Shown: positions 51,552 through 60,068 of the stretch, one piece after another
Position numbering within the stretch: the stretch's first letter is position 1
How the letters are laid out: each line of letters opens with the position of its first letter
From: Methanocorpusculum sp.
GTDB taxonomy: Archaea; Halobacteriota; Methanomicrobia; Methanomicrobiales; Methanocorpusculaceae
Assembly (NCBI GenBank): GCA_029987235.1
Contig: DALTWF010000004.1
Location: 1 to 64,000 of the forward strand
Length of the DNA: 64,000 nucleotides
Direction of reading: 5' to 3'
Notes under the pieces: generated by a model
What the model was told of the DNA's origin: nothing
Database searches by the model: none
Seen by the model: only the letters and a program-made list of their open reading frames with translations
Position numbers and translations under genes: made by a program

Positions 51552-53975
51552 ATGTATGAAGAACACATTATTAAATTAGATATTGAACACACCTGCATAC
51601 CCATGACCGCCGAGAACATACCCGAAACTCCACAAGTGGCGACACAGAACAGGCAGTTTGAGACATTTGCGGAAAAGATTCTGGGAAAAGACCTTACTTC
51701 TCCCGGAACAGTAGAAGGTGCAATGGGGTCAAACCTTCTCTGGTTTATCCGATTCGTTGCAATAATTACTATTGTCCTCAATACCGTCTGGATGTTCCTG
51801 GATATGGGCACAAACGGCTCATTCAACATGTTTGCGCCTCTGCCTCTTTCAGCGCTTCTGATTCTTGATGCGGCATCGGTGTATATGATTGTGCTCTACT
51901 TCATCAAACCGAAGGGAGACTCAAAACTACTTATCTGGTCCATATTTATCTATTATACTCTGTTCCTCTACCTGATTGCAGCAGTTACCATTAACCGCAA
52001 CATGCTTGTTGAGGCTGCCGGTGCGCAGTCCCAGTTTATAGGCGTCTACCTTGTTGTCTATAACATTATCATTCTCTGTATTCTGCCGATGTACCAGAGA
52101 CGATTTTCAATAGCCCTCGGGGTAATTCTGTTTCTGATGCTCTTTATTCCCGGATTACCGTTTGTCCCCGGCAGTACAGCGTTTAACACCATTGAAACAA
52201 CAATCATGATGTGTGCATTCATCGTGACATATATCCTTGTCCGTGCAGTGCACCTGACAATGCATACAAATGCTGTAATGCTCAAGGAAAGCGGCATTAA
52301 ACTCCTGCACGCATCCTATATCGACCCCCTGACGCATCTTTTAAACCGCCGGGCACTCAACGAATATGTTGAATGGAATCGTACAACCAGCACATATAAG
52401 AAATTCGGCGTAATTATCTACGATATCGACGACTTCAAAAAGTTCAATGATACTTACAGTCACGTCCTCGGTGACGAGGTACTGCTGCGTGTATCGCGCA
52501 GTGTTTTGCAGACGGCAGAAATCGAGCAGTATGTTTTCAGATACGGCGGCGAGGAGTTTATTATCATTTTACCTGATGCAGATGACGAAACGATGATAAA
52601 GTTCGGCAATAATATCAATGAAGCCGTCAGAAACGCAGCAATCAAACGTGATGACATAACAATCGGTCACATCACGATTACAGCCGGATGCGCTTCTTAT
52701 TCGTTCGCTGTCGAGACGCTGAAAAACGATATTGTATCTGCTGCAGACAACCAGCTTTACATCGGAAAACGCAGCGGAAAGAACTGTACTGCCTGCTCCA
52801 ATAAGATTTACAGAAACGGCATCGAGGTTGTATCAATTTCTGCTGAAAAGAAATCTGCCGGCATAAAACCGGCAGCCGAGGAGAAAAACCTTGCTTTAAT
52901 CGTTGATGACGTGGAAATGAACCGCGAAATCTTATCCGACATCATATCAGAGAAATTCCAGGTTATTGAAGCAAAAGACGGCATTGAAGCTTTAGAGATG
53001 CTCGAAAAGTACGGCGGAAAAGTCGCTTTAGTGTTCCTTGATCTGGTTATGCCGCGTCTTGACGGATTCGGCGTGCTTTCCTACATGAAAGAGCACAATC
53101 TTACGAAAAAAGTACCGGTTTTCATTATCAGCGGCGATACCTCGTCAGAAGCCGAAATGCGCTGTCTTGATTTCGGCGTTGCGGATTTCGTCCCCAAACC
53201 GTTTAACGTTAAACTCCTGATGATGCGTGTTTCTAACGCAATTGAGCGGTTCGGCTACCGTGACCTGCTTGAAAACAAGGTGGTTGAGCAGATGGTCGAA
53301 TTAAACGAGGCAAACACCGCGCTCCTGCGTACAAATGAGTCAATCATTGAAATTGTGGGTGATCTGGTTGAGGCGCGCAGTATGGAGACCGGTCTGCATG
53401 TAAGAAGAATCAAAGGATTTACCAGTACTCTTGCGCACATGGTTATGAAAAAATATCCGGGATACAATCTTACCGAGCACAAAATCGAGATTATGGTTTC
53501 GGTATGCGCTCTGCACGATGTGGGTAAAATCATGATTTCCGATGCGATATTGAACAAACCCGGTCGGTTTACTCAGGACGAGTTTGAAATCATGAAAACG
53601 CATACAGTGCTCGGTTGCGAAATTATCGACAGCGCCCGCAATATGTGGGGTGAAGAGTATTACAAGACCGCATATGATATCTGCCGGTATCATCACGAGC
53701 GTGTAGACGGACGGGGCTATCCTGACGGGCTTAAAGGCGATGAAATCCCGATTTCCGCACAGATTGTATCTATTGCGGATGTGTACGATGCTTTAGTAAC
53801 CGAACGTGTCTATAAGAAACCTTATTCATGTGAACAGGCATATAATATGATAATGAACGGCGAGTGCGGTGCGTTCTCGTCTGTTATCCTTGATTGCTTC
53901 ACCGAGTGCCGCGGGGAGTTCGAGGAGTTGTCCAGCACCATTGTAGCAGCAAGATTTTCGAGAGTAAATCCATGA
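51552..53975 (+). CDS. membrane GGDEF-REC-HD-GYP signalling protein
   Basis: An 807-residue protein with six N-terminal membrane helices (to about residue 245), a diguanylate cyclase domain with YGGEEF (about residue 330-335) and DPLTHLLNRR before it, a receiver domain with the phosphoacceptor Asp at about 497 (VFLDLVMPRLDG), and an HD-GYP domain (HDVGK at about 655, HHERVDGRGYP at about 718-728). The intact GGEEF and the HD-GYP motifs suggest both c-di-GMP synthesis and breakdown, controlled by phosphorylation. Start could be 51552 or 51603. An HPt gene overlaps the end by 4 bp. Such proteins are rare in archaea. Confidence 0.88.
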   Translation: MYEEHIIKLDIEHTCIPMTAENIPETPQVATQNRQFETFAEKILGKDLTSPGTVEGAMGSNLLWFIRFVAIITIVLNTVWMFLDMGTNGSFNMFAPLPLSALLILDAASVYMIVLYFIKPKGDSKLLIWSIFIYYTLFLYLIAAVTINRNMLVEAAGAQSQFIGVYLVVYNIIILCILPMYQRRFSIALGVILFLMLFIPGLPFVPGSTAFNTIETTIMMCAFIVTYILVRAVHLTMHTNAVMLKESGIKLLHASYIDPLTHLLNRRALNEYVEWNRTTSTYKKFGVIIYDIDDFKKFNDTYSHVLGDEVLLRVSRSVLQTAEIEQYVFRYGGEEFIIILPDADDETMIKFGNNINEAVRNAAIKRDDITIGHITITAGCASYSFAVETLKNDIVSAADNQLYIGKRSGKNCTACSNKIYRNGIEVVSISAEKKSAGIKPAAEEKNLALIVDDVEMNREILSDIISEKFQVIEAKDGIEALEMLEKYGGKVALVFLDLVMPRLDGFGVLSYMKEHNLTKKVPVFIISGDTSSEAEMRCLDFGVADFVPKPFNVKLLMMRVSNAIERFGYRDLLENKVVEQMVELNEANTALLRTNESIIEIVGDLVEARSMETGLHVRRIKGFTSTLAHMVMKKYPGYNLTEHKIEIMVSVCALHDVGKIMISDAILNKPGRFTQDEFEIMKTHTVLGCEIIDSARNMWGEEYYKTAYDICRYHHERVDGRGYPDGLKGDEIPISAQIVSIADVYDALVTERVYKKPYSCEQAYNMIMNGECGAFSSVILDCFTECRGEFEELSSTIVAARFSRVNP

Positions 53976-54328
53976 ACGTAAAAGAATTCTATACCACTAT
54001 CGGCGGAGACTACGAAGGTGTCTTAAGCCGGATGATGAAAGACGAACGCATTGAAAAATACCTTGGCAAGTTTTTAGAAAGCCCGGACTATCAGTCAATG
54101 CACGATGCGATTGATGCAAAGAATTATGCGGATGCATTTCGTTTTACCCACAATCTGAAGGGTATTGCATTAAATCTTGGTCTGACAAAGTTTGCCGCTG
54201 TTTCAAGCGATTTATGCGAAACCATGCGCCCGGGTGTTGCACCGAAAGTAGATATCACCGGCATGCTTGCTGCTGTCGATGCAGAATATGCGCATCTTGT
54301 TGCCGAAATCAAGGCAGCAATGCAATAA
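53972..54328 (+). CDS. histidine phosphotransfer (HPt) domain protein
   Basis: A 118-residue single-domain protein. The phosphoacceptor histidine is in RFTHNLKGIALNLG (about residue 54), a perfect HPt motif, and the last 60 residues complete the helical bundle. HPt proteins shuttle phosphate between receiver domains. The start ATGA overlaps the stop of the GGDEF-REC-HD-GYP gene, so it is the likely partner of that receiver. No histidine kinase gene is seen within the window. It is followed by a T-rich stretch. Confidence 0.85.
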   Translation: MNVKEFYTTIGGDYEGVLSRMMKDERIEKYLGKFLESPDYQSMHDAIDAKNYADAFRFTHNLKGIALNLGLTKFAAVSSDLCETMRPGVAPKVDITGMLAAVDAEYAHLVAEIKAAMQ

Positions 54329-54365
54329 ATATCTTTTTTCACCTATAGTTCATAAAGAGCATTTT

Positions 54366-54375
54366 GATATATTTT
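54366..54375 (+). promoter_or_regulatory. box A promoter element of the adenylation cassette
   Basis: GATATATTTT lies 26-35 bp before the ATG at 54401, which would make the mRNA nearly leaderless. It implies the cassette can be expressed apart from the upstream signalling genes. Confidence 0.5.
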
Positions 54376-54400
54376 GAACAACCATTACTGAATACGATAC

Positions 54401-55894
54401 ATGACAGTAAGCATAACACAGTGGCTTGATAAAACCGCTGACGCTTTCCCCAACAAACCGGCGATAATAGATGAGGCTGAGACGATATCCTGGCACGAAT
54501 ATCATAAATACGCACAGACCTTAGCCCGCGCCGTAATTGACCGGGGACTTTGTCAGAAACCCGTCGCCGTTTATCTGAAAAAATCCGCACGCGTTCTTGT
54601 ATCCTTTGCCGCGATTGCATATGCACGCTGTTTCTACACACCAATTGACGCAAACCAGCCGAAAGCGCGGATTGAAAAAATCCTATCCAACTTAGAGCCC
54701 TCGCTCATCATTACCGATAAAAACCTCGCAGATGAAGCCGCACAATTCGGTGTACCGCTGCTTATTTTAGACGAAATTAAACCGGATGCGGGAGATTCCG
54801 ATTGCGTAATCGCAGTGCAGAAACAGGCATCGGCAAAAGACCTGCTGTATGTGCTTTTCACCTCGGGCTCAACCGGCGAGCCTAAAGGCGTCTCGATTAC
54901 GCACCGTTCGGTGATAAACTACATAAACTGGGTGGTAAAGACATTTCAGATTACGAAAGACGACTCTTTCGCAAATCAGGCGCCGTTTTTCTTTGACAAC
55001 TCCATTCTGGATATCTATTCCTGTATGCAGACCGGGGCAGAACTGCATATCGTGCCCGGCACCCTCTTTTCCCAGCCGGTGCGGCTCCTATCTTATCTGA
55101 AGGATGAAAAAATCACCACCATATTCTGGGTGCCGTCCGCTCTCATTGGTCCCGCACGGCTCAAAGCATTCAGAAACGTTGACTTGTCAGGTACCCTTCG
55201 CCGCGTGCTTTTCTGCGGCGAAGTAATGCCGGTAAAGCAGTTAAATGTCTGGCGGCAGTATCTCCCAGACGTGCTTTATGCAAACCTTTACGGACCCACG
55301 GAAATCACCGATGCATGTACCTGCTACATTGTTGACCGCAACTTTTCCGATGAAGAGGCACTGCCAATAGGAAAAGCAATCGACAACTGCGAAGTGTTTC
55401 TATTAAACGGCGATAAACCCGTGGTACAGGGTGAAGAAGGCGAAATCTGCGTTTCAGGAGTGTGTCTTTCGCCAGGCTACTATCAGTCGCCTGAACGGAC
55501 TGCGGAAGTCTTTGTACAAAATCCGCTGTCAAAGTCAGCAGACATCATTTACCGGACGGGCGATATAGGTAAAGTTAATACGTTGGGTGAATTAATGTAT
55601 ATTTGTCGAAAAGATGCCCAGATAAAATATCTGGGTCACCGCATTGAACCCGGTGAAATTGATACAGCAGCAGGCTCCCTATTAGGTGTTGAATCATGCT
55701 GCACCGTCTTTGACCGGACAAAAAACAGGATTGTGCTCTTTTATGAAGGAGAGGCAAACCCTGAATACGTGGCAGAAAACCTTGCCCGGCTTTTGCCGGA
55801 TTATATGCTGCCGGCAAAAATACTCAGACGCACCCTTCCGCGTACGCCCAACGGAAAATGCGACCGGATGCGTCTTATGGAGGAACTGAAATGA
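54401..55894 (+). CDS. stand-alone amino-acid-type adenylation enzyme (DltA/NRPS-like)
   Basis: A 497-residue ANL enzyme. The P-loop FTSGSTGEPKGVSITH is at about residue 151, APFFFDNSILDIYSCM supplies the Asp (FD) that in amino-acid adenylation enzymes binds the substrate amine, YGPTEITD lies at about 296, YRTGDIG and YLGHRIEPGEID follow, and the acyl-transfer lysine is in PRTPNGKCDR at about 485. It should adenylate an amino acid and load it onto a carrier protein. Specificity is unknown. A 4-bp overlap leads into a formyltransferase and then an ACP. DltB and DltD partners are absent. Confidence 0.85.
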   Translation: MTVSITQWLDKTADAFPNKPAIIDEAETISWHEYHKYAQTLARAVIDRGLCQKPVAVYLKKSARVLVSFAAIAYARCFYTPIDANQPKARIEKILSNLEPSLIITDKNLADEAAQFGVPLLILDEIKPDAGDSDCVIAVQKQASAKDLLYVLFTSGSTGEPKGVSITHRSVINYINWVVKTFQITKDDSFANQAPFFFDNSILDIYSCMQTGAELHIVPGTLFSQPVRLLSYLKDEKITTIFWVPSALIGPARLKAFRNVDLSGTLRRVLFCGEVMPVKQLNVWRQYLPDVLYANLYGPTEITDACTCYIVDRNFSDEEALPIGKAIDNCEVFLLNGDKPVVQGEEGEICVSGVCLSPGYYQSPERTAEVFVQNPLSKSADIIYRTGDIGKVNTLGELMYICRKDAQIKYLGHRIEPGEIDTAAGSLLGVESCCTVFDRTKNRIVLFYEGEANPEYVAENLARLLPDYMLPAKILRRTLPRTPNGKCDRMRLMEELK

Positions 55895-56751
55895 GTGAGT
55901 GTCTCTTTAAAAAAGTAATAGTAATCGGATACGGAAAGATTACCGGCGAGGTTCTTTCCTATGTAAAGTCGCTTGAGAAAAAATACGGCTATGAACTCGA
56001 ATTCATCGAATACGAGGTTCATGCGGTGAGCATTACCCATAAAATCTGCATGGATGAAGGCATACCATATAATCTTATGCCGGAAAAAGACCGGGTTACC
56101 GAAAAATTCCTCAGCATCACCGAGCCGCTCTTAATTATTTCCGCAAGCAACAACTATCTCTTCCCGGCAGCCGTTGTTAACCGGAAAAACACCACGGTTA
56201 TCAACTTCCACAATGCGCTACTGCCGAAGTTTCCGGGCCGCAATGCACCGTCCTGGGCAATGTTTGAAGGCGAGTCCGAAACCGGCATCACCTGGCATTA
56301 TGTAACACCGGGTGTTGACGACGGTGCAATTATCGTGCAGAAGAAGACGGATATCACGCCTGACATGAAGGCATACGCACTTGCAGGCACCCTGATGAAA
56401 ATTGCCTACGAAGGATTTGTCGAGTGTTTCGAGCAGGTCTTAACCGGAACGGCAAAAGTAACTCATCAGACCTTCCCGCCGAACAGAAAGATGTACTTCT
56501 CCAAAATGGTTCCGGCAGAAGGTGTCTTCAGTCTGGAAGACGACCCAATTTACATTTACCGCCTTCTGCGCAGCACAGATTACGGACCGAATGACATTTT
56601 CCCGCATATGAAAACCAAACTTGAGGGAAAAGACATTGAAATTGTCCGCTACAGCAAGGTTGATGCGGCAAAAGCCGATGCAAACGACGGTGCGATTTAT
56701 CTTCCGCTTGACAAGGAGTCTATGCTCAGATTAAAATACAAGGAGTTATAA
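55891..56751 (+). CDS. formyltransferase-fold enzyme
   Basis: A 286-residue member of the Fmt/GART formyltransferase fold. The catalytic triad is visible as N105 and H107 in VINFHNALLPKFPG and D143 in TPGVDDGAIIV. Such enzymes move a formyl group from N10-formyl-folate (or an analogue) to an amine on a tRNA, sugar or aminoacyl carrier. Because it lies between an adenylation enzyme and an ACP, the acceptor may be an aminoacyl-ACP. The true start is ATG 55891, with 4-bp overlap with the upstream gene. The C-terminal 90 residues are not tRNA-binding OB type in appearance. Confidence 0.85.
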   Translation: MSECLFKKVIVIGYGKITGEVLSYVKSLEKKYGYELEFIEYEVHAVSITHKICMDEGIPYNLMPEKDRVTEKFLSITEPLLIISASNNYLFPAAVVNRKNTTVINFHNALLPKFPGRNAPSWAMFEGESETGITWHYVTPGVDDGAIIVQKKTDITPDMKAYALAGTLMKIAYEGFVECFEQVLTGTAKVTHQTFPPNRKMYFSKMVPAEGVFSLEDDPIYIYRLLRSTDYGPNDIFPHMKTKLEGKDIEIVRYSKVDAAKADANDGAIYLPLDKESMLRLKYKEL

Positions 56752-56768
56752 AAAGATAAGGCACGTGT

Positions 56769-56792
56769 AAAACCGGAAATATTTCCGGTTTT
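56769..56792. promoter_or_regulatory. perfect 24-bp palindrome upstream of the ACP gene
   Basis: The half sequence AAAACCGGAAAT is followed by its exact complement, giving 12-bp arms with no spacer. It occupies the gap between the formyltransferase stop (56751) and the ACP start (56807), with a CACGTG hexamer just before it. On RNA it would fold as a hairpin limiting or tuning ACP expression; on DNA it could be an operator. A GGATGT ribosome site follows. Confidence 0.5.
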
Positions 56793-56806
56793 CAGGATGT
56801 TACAAT

Positions 56807-57046
56807 ATGGCAACCACTGAAGAGAGAATTATAAAGGTTCTTGCAAACGTCAATGAAAAGATTCTGACCTATGACGGTCCGAATATGATGGAAGACGGAA
56901 CGCTTGACTCCTTTGAACTGATTGAGATTGTTTCCCAGCTTGAAGAAGAGTTCGATTTCGAGATTGATGCAGAATATGCAGTTATTGAAAACTTTGGCAA
57001 TAAAGATTCCATTATTGCCCTGATGAAGAAATTACTGGGCGAATAA
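56807..57046 (+). CDS. acyl carrier protein
   Basis: A 79-residue acidic carrier protein. The phosphopantetheine serine is S35 in LDSFELIEIVSQLEEEFDFEI, closer to DltC and NRPS carriers than to fatty-acid ACP, where DSL is usual. It presumably carries the substrate activated by the adenylation enzyme two genes upstream. It needs a 4'-phosphopantetheinyl transferase, for which no gene is seen in this window. Methanogen membranes are isoprenoid, so a fatty-acid ACP role is unlikely. It converges on ftr, with 33 bp between the stops. Confidence 0.9.
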   Translation: MATTEERIIKVLANVNEKILTYDGPNMMEDGTLDSFELIEIVSQLEEEFDFEIDAEYAVIENFGNKDSIIALMKKLLGE

Positions 57047-57079
57047 TTTCTTTTTCTTTAATCTTTTTTAAAAAATAGT

Positions 57080-57976
57080 TTAGATACAGTCCCTTAAGTA
57101 GAACTTGTAAGGGCCTAAGTTTCCACCATAGTTTCCTGCAGAAATCATTTTCACTCCCGGAATGGTAACCGCTGCCTGAATTCCGGCACGTATTGCAGCT
57201 TTGATTGCCTCTTCGGAAACACCATTAATCACAATTTCATAGACTGCTTTCACACCGTCAGGCACATTCGATTTAAGACCCTTTGCAATAACAGCATCAC
57301 GAATGGTCGGACAGTATTTTTCATTCGTGGATGCGGTCATAAACTTATAGAATTTGGAACCCACTTTGGAACCGGAAGAAACAACGCCTCCAGGGAACGG
57401 AGTAATGGTACCCGGAACGGATTTAATTGCCTCAACCGCAACATCAGCCGCGGTAAGTGCTGCCATCTGGGATTTGCCCAGGACAAAGAAATTTCCGCCT
57501 GCAATAGCCTTTATTGCGGAAATCTCTTCTTCAATGATGAAATCGCCGCCCATTGTCGGAATCGACCAGCATTCAATGTCACCGACCATGACCTTCTTTT
57601 CAAATTTGTCACCAAAATAGTGCAGCTTTACCGGAAGAGTGATTTCATCGCCGATATGGCCGTTGAAGACCGCAACAGTCGGAACAGGCATAACACAGTC
57701 GGAAATACGGGATAATACCTGCTCTTTGAGCACGCTTTTGCGCGAGCAGATTAATATTGCATACCCCGGACGATGATCAGGAGTCTCATTCGGCGGAAGA
57801 TATACTTCGATTCCCGCTTCGCACGGACAGCGTATAGTTGATGAAGCAAAACCGGTTGCCTCGGTAGCGGCTTTAAACGCCCAGTTTTTCGTTGCCGCCG
57901 TAATAATAATACGGGCAGCCCAGACAGTAAATGCCTCTGAATATGTATCGTCTATTGTAACACCATTTATCTCCAT
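57080..57976 (-). CDS. ftr: formylmethanofuran:tetrahydromethanopterin formyltransferase
   Basis: A 298-residue Ftr, the second step of CO2 reduction to methane; it moves the formyl group from formylmethanofuran to N5 of H4MPT. The family sequence is seen throughout, for example MEINGVTIDDTYSEAFTVWAARI at the N-terminus, TGFASSTIRCPCEAGIE and TPFPGGVVSSGSKVGSKF. Acidic residues, common in this highly charged tetramer, are abundant. The start has CATATAATATGG in front. It is convergent with the ACP gene and divergent from the RecA-like gene, and is not clustered with other methanogenesis genes. Confidence 0.96.
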   Translation of the reverse strand: MEINGVTIDDTYSEAFTVWAARIIITAATKNWAFKAATEATGFASSTIRCPCEAGIEVYLPPNETPDHRPGYAILICSRKSVLKEQVLSRISDCVMPVPTVAVFNGHIGDEITLPVKLHYFGDKFEKKVMVGDIECWSIPTMGGDFIIEEEISAIKAIAGGNFFVLGKSQMAALTAADVAVEAIKSVPGTITPFPGGVVSSGSKVGSKFYKFMTASTNEKYCPTIRDAVIAKGLKSNVPDGVKAVYEIVINGVSEEAIKAAIRAGIQAAVTIPGVKMISAGNYGGNLGPYKFYLRDCI

Positions 57977-58062
57977 ATGCCATATTATATGACGTATGAG
58001 GTATTAGAGTTACTGCTATTCCAAGGGATATCTATATTTACTATCATATCAAATATTTAGAC

Positions 58063-58905
58063 ATGACTACACAGATAGGTGCACGTATCCCATCCTTTAT
58101 CCCATCAATTGACAATGTTATGGGAGGCGGCTGGACGGCAGGTTCAACCATCCTTCTCGTCTCTGAATACGGTGCAGGAGGACAGGAAATGATGCAGACC
58201 TCAGCTGTAAACTTCTTCCGTGCTGTTCAGGCAAATACCAAACAATCCTCAAACGCTGTCAAACAGGAAAAAGCATACTATATATCACCGAAAATGACCA
58301 AAGAGACGTTCTATGAGCGTCTGAAGATGCAGTTCCACCTGTTCGAAGATGAACGCGAATCTGTCGAGGAATTCGAAAAACAGGTTACTTTCATCGATTC
58401 CGCAGATTTATTCTTCGCACGCTCAGGTCTTCCGCGCGACTGGTATGAAGACAAGGACAGATATGTCTTAAAATCAAGAACCACTGATGATTTCGGTGGA
58501 TTAACCAATGTTGCCTATCGTTTAATCAGCGTAAAACAGAACTGTACAGTCTTCATTGATTCAATTACTGCATACCTTCCGTTCTTCCATGAAGAGGATG
58601 AATGGGCAAAGTTCCTGATGCTTTTATACGGTATCACCCGCGGTGCAAAAAAGCAGGGTGTAAATATTGTGTTCCTCCTTGGAGAAGGTGTGTTAACGCC
58701 GGAACGCGAGGCAGAGTTAAAAGATTGTATGGATGTCATTATGCACCTGAAATGGACCGGAGATGTCACCCGTCAGCGTGTTATGTATCTGGAAAAATGT
58801 CCGGGTATTTTACCGACCATGTCTGCAAAGGATCTTGTCGCATTCAACGTCACTATCAGTCCCGGTACCTGTTTCGAGATTGCAACCGTGCGCAAGATGA
58901 TTTAA
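58063..58905 (+). CDS. RecA/KaiC-fold protein with degenerate P-loop
   Basis: A 280-residue protein that aligns in layout with RadA/KaiC-like ATPases. The N-terminal SIDNVMGGGWTAGSTILLVSE leads to EYGAGGQEMMQ where the Walker A G-x-x-G-x-G-K-(S/T) should be; the lysine and the Ser/Thr are missing. Walker B-like TVFIDSITAYLPF is present at about residue 168. It may bind nucleotide weakly or act as a non-catalytic partner, as proposed for some archaeal KaiC-like proteins. A TATA-like TCTATATTTA is 27-37 bp before the start. Confidence 0.75.
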   Translation: MTTQIGARIPSFIPSIDNVMGGGWTAGSTILLVSEYGAGGQEMMQTSAVNFFRAVQANTKQSSNAVKQEKAYYISPKMTKETFYERLKMQFHLFEDERESVEEFEKQVTFIDSADLFFARSGLPRDWYEDKDRYVLKSRTTDDFGGLTNVAYRLISVKQNCTVFIDSITAYLPFFHEEDEWAKFLMLLYGITRGAKKQGVNIVFLLGEGVLTPEREAELKDCMDVIMHLKWTGDVTRQRVMYLEKCPGILPTMSAKDLVAFNVTISPGTCFEIATVRKMI

Positions 58906-59057
58906 AGAAATATATCCCTTCACTTTTTTCCGTTTCATTTTTTGTTTTGTTTTTTCCACCACCTATGTAACCGGCAGGTAACATATGCGAAACCATTTAA
59001 GTAAGTAAGCACTATTATCTTCTATCCGCCAAAAGAGTGCGTGATTAGGAAAAACAA

Positions 59058-59921
59058 ATGGCAGCTAAAAACTCATCAAACGGGCAGAAAGTCTCTGATT
59101 TCGCAACAAAAGATGTAATCTCCGTACCTTCGACTATGCGTATCATTGAAGGAGTCCAGCTGATGAGCAGAAACAACTTCAGAAGACTGCCGATTACCGA
59201 TGCCGGAACCGGAAAACTGACCGGCCTTATTACCCTGACTGATATAGTGGATATGTTAGGCGGCGGCAGCCGCTACAATCTTGTTGCAAAAAAGCACAAG
59301 GGAAATCTCTTAAAAGCATTAAACGACAGCCTGCGGGAAATCATGACCGAAAACGTCACCGGACTTCCTGAGAGCGCATCGGTAAAGGACGCGGCAAAAC
59401 TCCTGATTGAAACCGGTCACGGAGCATATCCGATTGTCAAAACAAACGGCGTTCTGTGCGGCATTATCACCGAATACGATATAATAAAAGTACTTGCCGG
59501 CGAGGAAAACACAACCAAAGTACGCTCGATTATGACAAAGAATCCGCGTGTTATCGAGCCTGATGTGCCTTTAAGCACCGTAACACGTGAAATCGTTGAA
59601 CACGGCTACCGCAGATTCCCGGTGGTGAAAGACGGACTCCTGATTGGCATCATTACCGCAACCGATGTAATGAACTACATCGGACGGGGGCGCGTCTTTT
59701 CAGAGATGAAAGACGGCACCATTGATGAAGTACTCAACCTTCCGGTACGCGAGGTAATGACAGCAGCAGACATCAAAACACTTTCCGCAGACGCAACGGT
59801 AAGTGAAGCCGCTGAACTGATGCTCAAAAACGGTATCGGAGCGTTTCCGGTGATGGATAAAGGCAGACTTGCCGGCATCATCACAGAATTTGACCTGGTC
59901 CGCGAACTCGCAAACGAATAA
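59058..59921 (+). CDS. four-CBS-domain protein
   Basis: A 287-residue protein made of four CBS motifs, in two Bateman pairs. They begin near residues 8 (VSDFATKDVISVP), 90 (LREIMTENV), 155 (VRSIMTKNP) and 228 (VREVMTAAD). Each carries the G-(I/L)-I-T-x-x-D type end, e.g. GLITLTDIVDM and GIITEYDIIKV. CBS pairs bind adenine nucleotides or SAM and act as energy sensors; no catalytic domain is attached. A second four-CBS gene follows after 147 bp, suggesting gene duplication followed by divergence. Confidence 0.9.
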   Translation: MAAKNSSNGQKVSDFATKDVISVPSTMRIIEGVQLMSRNNFRRLPITDAGTGKLTGLITLTDIVDMLGGGSRYNLVAKKHKGNLLKALNDSLREIMTENVTGLPESASVKDAAKLLIETGHGAYPIVKTNGVLCGIITEYDIIKVLAGEENTTKVRSIMTKNPRVIEPDVPLSTVTREIVEHGYRRFPVVKDGLLIGIITATDVMNYIGRGRVFSEMKDGTIDEVLNLPVREVMTAADIKTLSADATVSEAAELMLKNGIGAFPVMDKGRLAGIITEFDLVRELANE

Positions 59922-59989
59922 TCATAGAACATACCGCACCACAGACGCCCGAAAGCCGGGTGATTCTTCTGGTGCTTTTGGTCCGGTAT

Positions 59990-60010
59990 TCTGCAGACAC
60001 GGACTGCAGA
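59990..60010 (+). other. short hairpin between the two CBS genes
   Basis: Perfect 7-bp arms TCTGCAG and CTGCAGA flank a 7-nt loop. It lies in the 147-bp gap between the CBS genes and 59 bp before the second start, so it could separate or tune the two messages. It is too short for strong claims. Confidence 0.3.
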
Positions 60011-60068
60011 TGCAAAAATCCGGCAAAGAAACGTCGAATGCAATAATCCTTAACGGAGGATAAAAACT

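Noticed and set aside
51552..54328. GEMM c-di-GMP riboswitch near the GGDEF gene
   Set aside because: No conserved riboswitch sequence was found in the leaders of the nearby genes.
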